Shown piece after piece: positions 8,060 through 16,470 of a stretch of DNA of 64,000 nt. Each line of letters begins with the position of its first letter. Position 1 is the stretch's first letter. Where the stretch lies: contig CAYPAV010000013.1 in NCBI GenBank assembly GCA_964408805.1, positions 62,001 through 126,000 of the forward strand, given 5' to 3'. Under the pieces are notes generated by a model. It made no database searches and was not told the DNA's origin. It saw only the letters and a program-made list of their open reading frames with translations. This DNA is from CAYPAV01 sp964408805. GTDB taxonomy: Bacteria > Pseudomonadota > Alphaproteobacteria > UBA8366. The translations under genes and the position numbers were made by a program.

Positions 8060-9127
8060 TCAGTTCGTCTCGATGCGTTCCGTCACCGACCGGGTTGAGT
8101 ACCAAGACGACAGCCAAGCGGAATGCCGTCCGGTTCCGCCCGCGACCGTGATGATGAAATCCTCGGGCGCGTAAACGATCGGCACCATGAAATCCGGATT
8201 ATCCTCCTCGTACCAATCGGGCCAGACCCGGAAGTTCCAATAGGAGCGGTCGCGGAGATCGCGGATCGGCATGCGGGCATGCTCGAACAGGAACTCCTGT
8301 ACGTCCTGGCGCGAGAACCCGTCGGCGGCGATCTCCTCGGCGTGTTCGGGGCCGAGCACGAGCCCGATTGCAGTGCGGTTCATCTGGTGGAGATAGTTGA
8401 CCAGGCCCATGCGCCGCATCGATCCGGCGATGGTCTCGAGGTTACCGCGCCCGGTCTCCTGGCCGCCTTCGTTGATGTAATGGATGCCGCGAAGACCGAT
8501 CACGGTGATCGTCGAATCGGCCATTTCGAACCCGCGATTGACCCGGAGCGGGTCCCAGGGATTGCGCGCCTCGTTCTCGGCGAAACATAGGGCGTGGCGG
8601 CCGGGCCAGGCCTGGGTGCCCTTGTCCATCTCGCCGGGGACGGCGCCCGCGATGTTCCGGATCACCAGGCGAAGTGCCCGTCCGATCGTGGAGTTCGCCC
8701 GAAACCCCGGCCCGAGGCAGCCGCTCTCGCTATTGATGCCGAGCGTACCCACAATCTCGCCGCTGACCATGAAGCAAGGAGCCGCACCCCCCGTCGTCGT
8801 CGAGACGCTGCCAACATTGTATTCCTCGCGCAGCATCGCCCTGACCCCTGCCAGGACGACCGGGAAATATTCCGGCTTGCAGCCCGCCATCACCGCATTT
8901 GCGGCCACCTTCTCGATCGTCACCGTGCCGTCGACCGGCGGCATCACGCCGAGGACATCGGTCGGTCCATCGGCGCAATTCGCAACCATTTTGGCGACCG
9001 CCTCTTCGGTCGGCGGCATGATCGGCAGGCCGTCGCTCCAGCCCTCGGCGTGGAAATGCTCGTTGATCTCCACGAAGGAATCGGCGAGTTCGAACCGCGT
9101 CGCCGCCGCCCCGGTACTCGTTGTCAT
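8060..9127 (-). CDS. Conserved protein coupled to the UGSC selenoprotein
   Basis: 355 residues, no assigned enzymatic function that I can name. It has a soluble, mixed alpha/beta look with several well-spaced cysteines that could pair or bind metal: MAGCKPEY (about residue 83), GGAAPCFMVSG (about 115) and ESGCLGPGF (about 135). EGWSDGLPIMPPTEE near residue 29 is a recognisable block that I associate with proteins next to UGSC selenoproteins. The ATG overlaps the UGSC stop as ATGA (9124-9127), giving translational coupling, so the two products probably act together at near-equal stoichiometry. No signal peptide or membrane segment. Confidence 0.75.
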   Translation of the reverse strand: MTTSTGAAATRFELADSFVEINEHFHAEGWSDGLPIMPPTEEAVAKMVANCADGPTDVLGVMPPVDGTVTIEKVAANAVMAGCKPEYFPVVLAGVRAMLREEYNVGSVSTTTGGAAPCFMVSGEIVGTLGINSESGCLGPGFRANSTIGRALRLVIRNIAGAVPGEMDKGTQAWPGRHALCFAENEARNPWDPLRVNRGFEMADSTITVIGLRGIHYINEGGQETGRGNLETIAGSMRRMGLVNYLHQMNRTAIGLVLGPEHAEEIAADGFSRQDVQEFLFEHARMPIRDLRDRSYWNFRVWPDWYEEDNPDFMVPIVYAPEDFIITVAGGTGRHSAWLSSWYSTRSVTERIETN

Positions 9128-9684
9128 TCCGCCGCCGCCGCCGGCTGTTCCGTCAGCGCCTTGGCGATAATCTCGACCGCGTCCTCGGCCATCTTCAGCA
9201 CTTCCGCTTCCGTCTTGCTGGCCAAGGGATGGTCGACGATCACCCGGGGGTGCGTCGGCAGTCCCAGAACCTTGGCCCGCATTTCCGCGGCCTTGGTAAA
9301 GCCCGCCGTCAGCACCGTCGCGGCGGGTCGACCCTTCTTTTCGGCTTCTGTGCCATCATGGAGACCCCACGTGGTACAGGACCCTCAATCCGCCACGGCG
9401 TGGACCACCGCGTCGCAATTGGCCGTCATGTCGGCCATCACGTCCTCTGGCGTCGGCACGCTGGCGCCCGACTTGGTGTAATACTGGAACTCGGCCACGC
9501 CATGGCGCTCTTGCAGTAGCTCCTGCAATCTGCCGAGAAATACGTCGGAATGGCGCTTGCGGTTGTCGATCAGGCCGATCCTCGTGCCCTCGAGCGACGC
9601 GAGGCGCGGGGCCAGCGCGTAGCTCACCGGCTGATCCTCCGCCGCCGGATGGACCAGGGTCAGCCGTGGTTCGTTGGAAATCAT
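9124..9684 (-). CDS. UGSC-family selenoprotein (in-frame UGA = Sec100)
   Basis: 186 residues when the in-frame TGA at 9385-9387 is read as selenocysteine. The frame continues without shift on both sides: ...CDAVVHAVAD-U-G-S-C-TTWGLHDGTEAEKKG... and on to a natural stop overlapping the next ATG. The U-G-S-C tetrad gives the UGSC family its name; that family was first noted in marine metagenome selenoproteome surveys. A selenenyl-sulfide between Sec100 and Cys103, as in other UxxC redox sites, is a plausible inference. AAGGAG lies 9 nt before the start. A SECIS-like hairpin follows the UGA. Stop-only reading would give a 99-aa and a 63-aa fragment. Function unknown; the operon contains LLM and SDR oxidoreductases. 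Confidence 0.9.
9348..9379 (-). promoter_or_regulatory. Predicted bacterial SECIS hairpin of the UGSC gene
   Basis: On the minus strand, counting the U of UGA as 1, CUGUACCA (9-16) pairs with UGGCACAG (33-40) with a single A-C mismatch. Inside, UGG (19-21) pairs with CCA (27-29) around the apical loop GGUCU (22-26). GGUCU is the loop bound by SelB in E. coli fdhF, and from memory it sits at the same distance from its UGA. The element overlaps coding sequence, as bacterial SECIS elements do. Pairing was done by eye; no folding energy was calculated. Confidence 0.8.
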
Positions 9685-9750
9685 GAAATGATTCTCCTTC
9701 TACTTTCGTGTTTCAGTGTCTCCCAGGATCGGATGCCGGGTAAAGCAGAT

Positions 9751-10668
9751 TCAACGAAGCGACTCGCGATCGAGGTCGAGCACCTGTTCCGCCATGACCG
9801 CATACATCCGCCAAGCGGCCTCGGTGTCACGCGTCGCCTCGATATCGTCGAAATAGGTATCGAGCAAAACATCGGTGCAGCCGAGAGATTCGAGCGCCGC
9901 CATGTCGCGGCGGACCTGATCGACCGTGCCCTCGCCCATAATGCGATCGTCGTCGGGAAGCGCTTGATCGTGGAGGCGGAGGCGGATACGCGGACATAGG
10001 GCGGGCATCGGCCGGCCTTCCTCTTCGGCGATGTGGGTAAGTCGCGGGATTCCCTCGTCCCGGAACCAGTCTTGGCGGATGCGGATTGGATGCCAGGCGT
10101 CGCCGTAGCGGACCGTCCGCCGCAATGCCGCGTCGCTCGCGCCCCCGACCCAGATCGGCGGATAGGGCGACTGCACCGGCCGGGGGGCCGTGTCGACATC
10201 GGTGAAACGGACGAACTCGCCCTCGAAGGACGCGAAATCCTCGGTCCAGAGGCATTGCATGGCGGCGAGATACTCATCGGTCATCCGGCCGCGCTTTTCG
10301 AAGGGAACGTTGAGGGCGGCGAACTCCTCCTTCGCCCAGCCGACCCCGACGCCGAAGATGACGCGGCCGCCGCTGAACTGGTCGATATTGGCGATCGCGC
10401 GAGCGGTCTCCAGCGGGCTTCGATAGGGGACGATGACGACGGTCGAGCCGATGGCGATCCGAGTGGTGATGCCGGCGAGCCAGGCAAGCGTGCTGATCGG
10501 CTCGTAGGTCGGGGCCGGATAGCGCGATTGGACATCCGGCGTCACCGCGACGTGGTCCGAGGTCAGCAGGTGGTGATAGCCCAGCCCCTCGGCGAGTTCG
10601 GCCCAGCGGCGAAGCCGGTCGGGACTTGCCGAGGGGCCGAAATTGATCAGATTGACGCCTACTTTCAT
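9751..10668 (-). CDS. LLM-class flavin/F420-dependent oxidoreductase
   Basis: 305 residues, bacterial luciferase-like barrel. Features are MKVGVNLINFGP at the N-terminus, the strand-2 TSDHV block, GVGVGWAKEEFAALN near residue 107 (family form G.G.GW...Ef...G) and PPIWVGGASDAAL near residue 170. The overall pattern fits the TIGR03619-like F420-dependent branch, although FMN use is equally possible from sequence. It lies 34 bp after an SDR gene and 66 bp before the UGSC selenoprotein gene on the same strand, so it is probably part of that operon. The substrate is unknown. Confidence 0.87.
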   Translation of the reverse strand: MKVGVNLINFGPSASPDRLRRWAELAEGLGYHHLLTSDHVAVTPDVQSRYPAPTYEPISTLAWLAGITTRIAIGSTVVIVPYRSPLETARAIANIDQFSGGRVIFGVGVGWAKEEFAALNVPFEKRGRMTDEYLAAMQCLWTEDFASFEGEFVRFTDVDTAPRPVQSPYPPIWVGGASDAALRRTVRYGDAWHPIRIRQDWFRDEGIPRLTHIAEEEGRPMPALCPRIRLRLHDQALPDDDRIMGEGTVDQVRRDMAALESLGCTDVLLDTYFDDIEATRDTEAAWRMYAVMAEQVLDLDRESLR

Positions 10669-10702
10669 GGCGGTCTCCTCGTTTGGGTGCGGGCGGGCGG
10701 CA

Positions 10703-11470
10703 TTAGATGTTGAGCATGGCGCCGCCGTTCGAATGGATGGTCTGGCCTGTGATATAGCTGGCTCCGGGGCCGACCAGGAAGCGGATCAGATTCGCCATGT
10801 CCTGGGGCAGGCCCTCTCGGCCAAGCGGGATTTTGCCCATGCTGTCCGGCCGCCGGGGGGCCGAGGACGGGTTGTTCTCGCGCACCGTGTCGTAGGTGCC
10901 GACGACGACCTGATTGGCACGGATGTTGTCGGACGCCAGATCCAACGCCAGGCCTCGGATATAGGCATTCAGGCCCATCTTGCCGGCCATCACATGGGCC
11001 CGGCCCGCCGCCCCCCGGTACGACGACATGCCGCCGACGCCAATGATGTTGCCGCCGCCCCGCGCCTTCATCGACGGCACCACCGCCTTGGCGAGATGAA
11101 AGCAGCCATGGATCGAGATCTCGACGCTAGTCCGGAAGGTCTCGAAATCGATGTCGTCGAAGGGAACGTTGGTGCGGACGGCCGCGTTGTGGACCATAAT
11201 ATCGATTCCGCCGAAGGCCTCGATCGCGGCCTCGGCCATGGCGTTGACGGCGGTCGGGTCGCGCACGTCCGCCATGGCGGTTATCGCTTGGCCGCCCTTC
11301 TCTCGGATGCCGGCGGCGACTTCCTCGCAGAGATCCTCCGCCTGGACCGAATTGATCACCAGGGCCGCACCCGCATGGGCAAGCTCCTCGGCGATCGAGC
11401 GCCCGATGTTGCGGGCACTCCCTGTCACGATCGCGACCTTGCCGGCGAGTTCATTATTCAGATCGACCAT
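10703..11470 (-). CDS. SDR-family protein lacking the catalytic tyrosine
   Basis: 255 residues, first gene of the UGSC operon. The Rossmann motif TGSARNIGRS and the NAA structural motif (HNAAVRTN) are intact and the active-site serine region is GGMSSYRG. The YxxxK catalytic motif reads VMAGK (in RAHVMAGKMG), so the lysine is kept but valine stands where tyrosine should be. It may therefore be a non-canonical reductase or isomerase, or a binding protein. The start at 11470 is set by AAGGAGG 5 nt upstream; a 16-codon upstream extension lacks a ribosome site. The family call is secure and the activity is uncertain. Confidence 0.85.
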   Translation of the reverse strand: MVDLNNELAGKVAIVTGSARNIGRSIAEELAHAGAALVINSVQAEDLCEEVAAGIREKGGQAITAMADVRDPTAVNAMAEAAIEAFGGIDIMVHNAAVRTNVPFDDIDFETFRTSVEISIHGCFHLAKAVVPSMKARGGGNIIGVGGMSSYRGAAGRAHVMAGKMGLNAYIRGLALDLASDNIRANQVVVGTYDTVRENNPSSAPRRPDSMGKIPLGREGLPQDMANLIRFLVGPGASYITGQTIHSNGGAMLNI

Positions 11471-11668
11471 GCGTCCCTCCTTGGATTGGTTGGATAATTC
11501 CGTCCGTTGAACATCCAAATTAGGAAGTTAGGTAGGTTTATGCCGCCGCAAACCCGCTTCGGCACGGCCAACCTCGGTAGAATTTACTTGTTGGCCGGAG
11601 TCAACTTGTCGGAGAATGCGGCCTTCTGGATCGTGGAACCGCGGGCGGGTTCCGGGGAGGAGACAAGA

Positions 11669-12718
11669 ATGACGGCACGTGATTTTTCACCGATCTCGGG
11701 TCCCGAGGTTTGGCATGGACGCGACATGGTCGATGACCCTTGCTGGCGTTTCTATCTCGACGAGAGCGATCTCGCCGAGATCGACGCCGCGATCGCGACC
11801 TCGGCCGAAACGGAATGGTCGAGAATGACCAAGGCGGACTTCCCGCTCGATCGCCTCACCAGCAAGCTGCAGGCGATGTCGGAGGAGTTGGAACACGGAT
11901 CGGGCTTGGCACGCCTCGGCAGCGTTCCCGTCGAGCGCTATGACGACGAGACGCTACGACGCCTCTGGTTCGGCATCGGGCTTCATATCGGAACGCCGCT
12001 CTACCAGCATTTCAACGGCCAGTTGATGCGCGACATCACCGACAAACGGGAAGATACGGACGCGCTTCAAGGGCATCGCTTCCAGTCGCGGGACGGCAGT
12101 GAATTCGCCTCCTCGAAGGCGCGGACACTGAGCAGCGGACCGCTCCGTTTCCATACCGACCGCTGCGATATCGTGGCTCTATTATGCCTACAACAGGCGA
12201 CGACAGGCGGCGTCAGCCAGATCGCCAGCTCGGTCGCGGTTCACAATCTCATCCTCGAGCGCCGGCCGGACCTGCTCGAGTTGCTATTTCAGCCCTATTA
12301 CCGCTCGCGCCTCGGCGAGGAGAAGGGCGGCGAAAAGAAGCCGTACGCCTTGCCCGTCTTCGGCCTCCGCGACGGCAAGTTCACGAGCCACTATTCAAGG
12401 ACCTATGTCGAGGCCGCCCAGGAACTGGACGAAGTGCCGCCGCTGAGCGCGGAACAGAACGAAGCGCTCGACCTCTTGGCGGAGGCTTGCCACGAGCTCT
12501 GCATGGAAACCACGCTGCAGCCGGGCGAGATGCAGTTCCTCAACAATCACGTGATCTATCATGCGCGCACCGCCTTCGAGGATGAAGGCAACAGCCGCCG
12601 CAATTTGCGGCGCCTCTGGCTCGCGGCACCCAACAGCCGGGCGCTTCCCGACGACCACGCCGTCCTCTGGCGGAATGTGAATGGCGGGGCAAGGCGCGGC
12701 GGTATCGCCCTCGCCTGA
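11669..12718 (+). CDS. TauD/TfdA-family Fe(II)/2-oxoglutarate dioxygenase
   Basis: 349 residues from the ATG at 11669, which has GGGGAGG just upstream. The iron facial triad is visible: His162 and Asp164 in FHTDRCD, and His298 in NHVIYHART. The following RRNLRRLWL supplies the arginine that holds 2-oxoglutarate. The protein is longer than TauD and resembles the gamma-butyrobetaine/TfdA-like group that hydroxylates small carboxylates. It is transcribed away from the UGSC operon, sharing a 198-bp intergenic region with its first gene, and converges with the EamA transporter. The substrate is unknown. Confidence 0.87.
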   Translation: MTARDFSPISGPEVWHGRDMVDDPCWRFYLDESDLAEIDAAIATSAETEWSRMTKADFPLDRLTSKLQAMSEELEHGSGLARLGSVPVERYDDETLRRLWFGIGLHIGTPLYQHFNGQLMRDITDKREDTDALQGHRFQSRDGSEFASSKARTLSSGPLRFHTDRCDIVALLCLQQATTGGVSQIASSVAVHNLILERRPDLLELLFQPYYRSRLGEEKGGEKKPYALPVFGLRDGKFTSHYSRTYVEAAQELDEVPPLSAEQNEALDLLAEACHELCMETTLQPGEMQFLNNHVIYHARTAFEDEGNSRRNLRRLWLAAPNSRALPDDHAVLWRNVNGGARRGGIALA

Positions 12719-12725
12719 CCTCGGG

Positions 12726-13601
12726 TCACGTCGCCAACGCGATCAAAAGCACGCCGCCCACGACGAGGAACACCGCGGCCACCGCCCGGAGGCTCAAGCG
12801 TTCGTTCCGGAACGCAAAGAAACCAAGCGCCATCGTGAAGAAGGGAAAGGTCGAGACGATCGGAAGGACGACGATCACCTCGCCGATCGCAAGCGCCCAG
12901 TTCATCAGGAAACCGGCCACCGCATGGACCGCGCCCGCCGCCGCGAACCAACGGAATCCGGGCGAACGGACGACTTGACGGAACGGCAGGCGTTGCGCGC
13001 GCGCCACCCCAACTGCGAGGACGAAAGACGCGCTATAGGTGACCATGCCGGCGAAGAATGGGCTGGGCAACATGCCGAGGCCGAGTTTGGTGAAGGCATG
13101 ACCGGCGGCCCGGATGATCGCCGCCCCCAAGGGCAGCGAGAGAGCCCAGAGCGGCCACGATGATCGCGGCCCCCCGCCTCGATACAGCAACAGGACCAGG
13201 GCACCGACGATCGCCGCCGTGCCGAGGGCGATCCGAGGGGTGAGAATCTCGCCGAGCAGAAACACCCCAAAACCGGCCGCGAAAAAGGGACTTGTCGCCG
13301 AAAGCGCGCTGCACAGCGTCGGTCCCAGATGTTTGACGCCGCTGGCCGCCAGATTGGCGGAAAGGATCGGACGGAACAAACCGATGATCGCGAAGATCAA
13401 GGCGGCGCCGGTCAGCCAGAAATGCCGTTCGACGAAGAACGGCGAGAGCAGCCAATGAACCAAGGTGGCGCTCCCGATATCCACCATCGTTCCGGTCTGG
13501 GCATCGAGATGGCGCAACCCAAAGGCAATGAAATGCGTGCCGAGCGCATAGAGAACGGCAGCGCCGAGCGAGAGTACGATAGTGAGGGTGTCCTCGAACA
13601 A
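12726..13601 (-). CDS. DMT-superfamily (EamA-type) transporter
   Basis: 291 residues with about ten hydrophobic helices and two internal repeats, the hallmark of EamA-domain permeases. The first repeat ends near ...VGALVLLLYRGGG and the second runs from WPLWALSLPLG to the C-terminal VVGGVLLIALAT. Lys/Arg residues lie on the short loops. Such proteins export or import small metabolites across the inner membrane, and the substrate is not predictable. The stop is 8 bp from the convergent dioxygenase gene and the start faces the plus-strand amidohydrolase operon. Confidence 0.85.
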   Translation of the reverse strand: MFEDTLTIVLSLGAAVLYALGTHFIAFGLRHLDAQTGTMVDIGSATLVHWLLSPFFVERHFWLTGAALIFAIIGLFRPILSANLAASGVKHLGPTLCSALSATSPFFAAGFGVFLLGEILTPRIALGTAAIVGALVLLLYRGGGPRSSWPLWALSLPLGAAIIRAAGHAFTKLGLGMLPSPFFAGMVTYSASFVLAVGVARAQRLPFRQVVRSPGFRWFAAAGAVHAVAGFLMNWALAIGEVIVVLPIVSTFPFFTMALGFFAFRNERLSLRAVAAVFLVVGGVLLIALAT

Positions 13602-13744
13602 TGCGGTTCCTACTCCAGCCGGCGGCGTGTCGAGCGAGGGCGGGGTCTAACCATCCCGGCACCGCTTCACACGGTTACAAAAACCGCCGAACCGCGCCAC
13701 ATTGATAGAGTTGCCGCCGAAACGGACGGGGAGGAAAGGACGCC

Positions 13745-14581
13745 TTGACCAGATTGCCGAAGGAAATGCCGCCGCCGTATGCCGTCGACTGCCATATCCA
13801 TGTCTATGGCGACCCCGACCGGTATCCCTCGCTGCCGGTGAACGGTGAGCCGCCGCCGGCTCTCTATCTGGACGATTATTACACGATCCGCGATGGGCTC
13901 GGTCTCGGCCGGACAGTCATCATCCAGACGCCCTTCTACGGCAACGACAATCGCTGTCTCGTCGATTCAATCGGCCGGCTGGGCCAGGAAAACGCAAAAG
14001 GGATCGCCATCGTCGATCCCGAGATCGACGACCAAGCACTTGCGGAACTGGACCGCCAGGGTGTCTGCGGCCTTCGCTTCGGCATCGAACTGCTGCGCGG
14101 CATGCGCCCGCCCGACCTCGAACGCATGGCCGATCGGATCGCCGCTCTGGGATGGCATATCCAATATCGCTCCACCGAGAAGGACCTGCCCGAGCTGGCG
14201 GACCGTCTCGGCCGTCTTCCGGTCCCGGTCTGTGTCGATCATATCGGCAGCATCCCGCCCGAGACCGGTACGAGCGATCCCGCCTTCGAGGCGTTGTTGC
14301 GTCTGGTGGATATGGGCCGCTGCTGGGTCAAGCTGTCGGCGCCCTATCAGCTCTCGCGAAGCGGGCCGCCCGCCTACGAGGATTACCGGGCCCAGGCGCG
14401 GGCCCTTGTGGCGGCGGCGCCGGAGCGGATGGTCTGGGGCACCAACTGGCCCCATCCCAAGGTCGAGGACAAACCCGACAACACCGATCTCTTGGATATC
14501 CTTTGGGATTGGACCGAGGACGATGCGACCCGCCAGTTGATCCTGGTCGACAATCCGCGCGACCTCTACGGCTTTTCATGA
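13745..14581 (+). CDS. Amidohydrolase (2-pyrone-4,6-dicarboxylate lactonase-like)
   Basis: 278 residues, amidohydrolase-2 fold. His17-x-His19 in DCHIHVYG is the metal-binding HxH. Further landmarks are VDHIG near residue 161 and WGTNWPHP near residue 230, typical of the LigI-type lactonase group. TTG at 13745 is taken as start because AAAGG lies 5 nt upstream; an ATG seven codons later has no usable spacing. LigI-type enzymes open pyrone lactones in lignin-aromatic breakdown, but many relatives act on other lactones or amides. It heads a tight three-gene operon with an LLM protein and an SDR (13-bp gaps). Confidence 0.82.
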   Translation: MTRLPKEMPPPYAVDCHIHVYGDPDRYPSLPVNGEPPPALYLDDYYTIRDGLGLGRTVIIQTPFYGNDNRCLVDSIGRLGQENAKGIAIVDPEIDDQALAELDRQGVCGLRFGIELLRGMRPPDLERMADRIAALGWHIQYRSTEKDLPELADRLGRLPVPVCVDHIGSIPPETGTSDPAFEALLRLVDMGRCWVKLSAPYQLSRSGPPAYEDYRAQARALVAAAPERMVWGTNWPHPKVEDKPDNTDLLDILWDWTEDDATRQLILVDNPRDLYGFS

Positions 14582-14594
14582 CCGGAGCGAAACC

Positions 14595-15629
14595 ATGCAG
14601 CTAACCTTGTTCGTGAATGCGGAACACCCGGCGGAGGACGACCTCCAGCGCCGGCTTGGAGAACATATCGAGCAGGTCCGGGTCGCGGGCGCGGCCGGTT
14701 TCGACGGCGTGGCCGTCGGCAATCATCTGTCCTACGGCTCCTCGGCCTGGTTCCCGCCGCTCGAACTGTTGACTCGTCTAGCACCCGAGGCCGAGGACAT
14801 GTCGCTCGCCTCCTGCATGCTGGTTCTGCCGCTCTTTCATCCGCTCCACGTCGCCCAGCAGGCGGCCTTGCTCGATATCGCCTGCGGCGGACGCCTCACC
14901 TTCGGGGTCGCGCCCGGCTGGCAGGAGGATGAATTCCGCATTCTGGGGCTCGAGCACGGTCGGCGGATCGGCCGCTATGTCGAATCGCTGACCCTGCTGC
15001 AGCGGCTTTTCACCGAGGAGAAGGTCGATTTCGAGGGCAAGCACTTCTCGGCGGACGGGCTCGAACTCGCCCTCAAGCCGGTCCAGCGCCCGCGCCCGCC
15101 GATGTGGTACGGCGGCAGCGTCGAGGCGGCGGTGGCGCGCGCCTCTCGCCTTGCCGATACTGCGCTTGGCGACAGTTGGGTTGCCTCCTCGCACCTCACC
15201 GACGACGTGATCAGCGAGCAGGCCGACGTCTTCAAAGCTGGTTTGGCCGAACAGGGGAAGCCGATGCCGCAGGAATTTCCGCTGCTTCGCAATATCGTGG
15301 TGGCGCCCGACCGGGCCACGGCTCTTCGCGATGCCGGACCGTTCCTGGAAGCCAGCTATCGGATCTTCGGCCAGTGGGGCCTCTTCTCCAACGTGGTGGG
15401 CGCGGGCAAGGAACAGCTCGATCTCGAGGAACTGATCGCCGGACGGGTGGTGATCGGCTCGCCCGAGGAATGCGCCGAGGAACTGATCCGTCTCCAGGAG
15501 CGCACCAAGTTCACCCGGCTGATCACGCGGGTGCAGTGGCTCGGCATGGATCAGGCGATCGTGCTCCGGACGATCGAGCTTCTGGCCGACAAGGTGGCGC
15601 CCTTGGTCCGCGCCGCCACTGCGGGCTGA
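14595..15629 (+). CDS. LLM-class flavin-dependent oxidoreductase
   Basis: 344 residues, luciferase-like barrel. FGVAPGWQEDEFRILG near residue 103 is the G.G.GW...Ef..G family block, followed by RRIGRYVESL and RPRPPMWYGGSVEAAV near residue 165. The C-terminal GSPEECAEELI segment is common to alkane/limonene-type LLM proteins. It sits 13 bp after the amidohydrolase and 13 bp before an SDR, so the three act in one pathway. The 25942-26943 product is closely similar in layout and length. Confidence 0.87.
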   Translation: MQLTLFVNAEHPAEDDLQRRLGEHIEQVRVAGAAGFDGVAVGNHLSYGSSAWFPPLELLTRLAPEAEDMSLASCMLVLPLFHPLHVAQQAALLDIACGGRLTFGVAPGWQEDEFRILGLEHGRRIGRYVESLTLLQRLFTEEKVDFEGKHFSADGLELALKPVQRPRPPMWYGGSVEAAVARASRLADTALGDSWVASSHLTDDVISEQADVFKAGLAEQGKPMPQEFPLLRNIVVAPDRATALRDAGPFLEASYRIFGQWGLFSNVVGAGKEQLDLEELIAGRVVIGSPEECAEELIRLQERTKFTRLITRVQWLGMDQAIVLRTIELLADKVAPLVRAATAG

Positions 15630-15642
15630 GGAGGGAACGGGC

Positions 15643-16470
15643 ATGGTCCATCCGGCGTTGGAACCCGGCCGCGTCGCGGTCGTCACCGGGGCGGCCAGCG
15701 GTATTGGGCTCGCCGCCTGTCGGCGCTTCGTGGAGATGGGGCTGAAGCTCTGCATGACCGATATCGACGGCTCGGCTCTCGATGCGGCGGTCGCGGAAAT
15801 GCCGGGCGATGGGGCGGACCGGATCGTGGAACCGGCCGATGTAGCGAATTTGGATGACCTAAGGCGACTTTGCGGGATCGTATATGACCGCTTCGGCGAG
15901 GTCGGCGTCTTGATGAACAACGTGGTGACGCGGATCGACGCCGGCACCTGGTCCGATTCCGAGGCCTGGCGACGCACGATCGATGTGAACTTTCACGGTG
16001 TCGTCAATGGGGTGCAGGCCTTCCTGCCGTCCATGCTGGCGCAGGCGTCGCCGGCGATCGTCGTCAATCTCGGCTCCAAACAGGGCATCACCAACCCGCC
16101 GGGCATCAAGCCCGCCTACAATGCCGCCAAGGCGGCGGTGATTTCCTATACCGAAAGCCTTCAGCACGAACTCCGCAATACCGAGGGAGGCCGGATCACC
16201 GCGCATCTGTTGGTGCCCGGCTGGACAACGACCGGCGACCGGGAACATCAGCAAGGGGCCTGGCTGCCGACGCAGGTAGTCGACTATTTGCTGGCGGCGG
16301 TGGAGCGGGGCGATTTCTACATTATCTGCCCCGACGACGAGGTGACGTCCGAGATGGACCGGAAACGAATTCTGTGGGCGGCGGGCGATATCGCCGAGAA
16401 CCGGCCGCCGTTATCGCGCTGGCACCCGGAATTCGGCGCGGCTTTCAAGACATTCGAGGCCGAAGACTAG
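15643..16470 (+). CDS. SDR-family oxidoreductase
   Basis: 275 residues. TGAASGIGLA near residue 16 is the cofactor motif, MNNVV replaces the usual NNAG, and the active site is Ser in NLGSKQG and Tyr-Lys in AYNAAKAAV. Asp in MTDID after strand 2 points to NAD. The last 60 residues form an unusual C-terminal extension (ending RWHPEFGAAFKTFEAED) of the type seen in SDRs acting on larger substrates. Last gene of the amidohydrolase-LLM-SDR operon; overlaps the convergent Rrf2 gene by 4 bp. Confidence 0.87.
   Translation: MVHPALEPGRVAVVTGAASGIGLAACRRFVEMGLKLCMTDIDGSALDAAVAEMPGDGADRIVEPADVANLDDLRRLCGIVYDRFGEVGVLMNNVVTRIDAGTWSDSEAWRRTIDVNFHGVVNGVQAFLPSMLAQASPAIVVNLGSKQGITNPPGIKPAYNAAKAAVISYTESLQHELRNTEGGRITAHLLVPGWTTTGDREHQQGAWLPTQVVDYLLAAVERGDFYIICPDDEVTSEMDRKRILWAAGDIAENRPPLSRWHPEFGAAFKTFEAED

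Noticed and set aside
9124..9684. Reading the UGSC region as a pseudogene broken by a nonsense mutation
   Set aside because: The frame is continuous, the UGA is followed by the family motif GSC, and a well-formed SECIS-like hairpin lies at the right distance.
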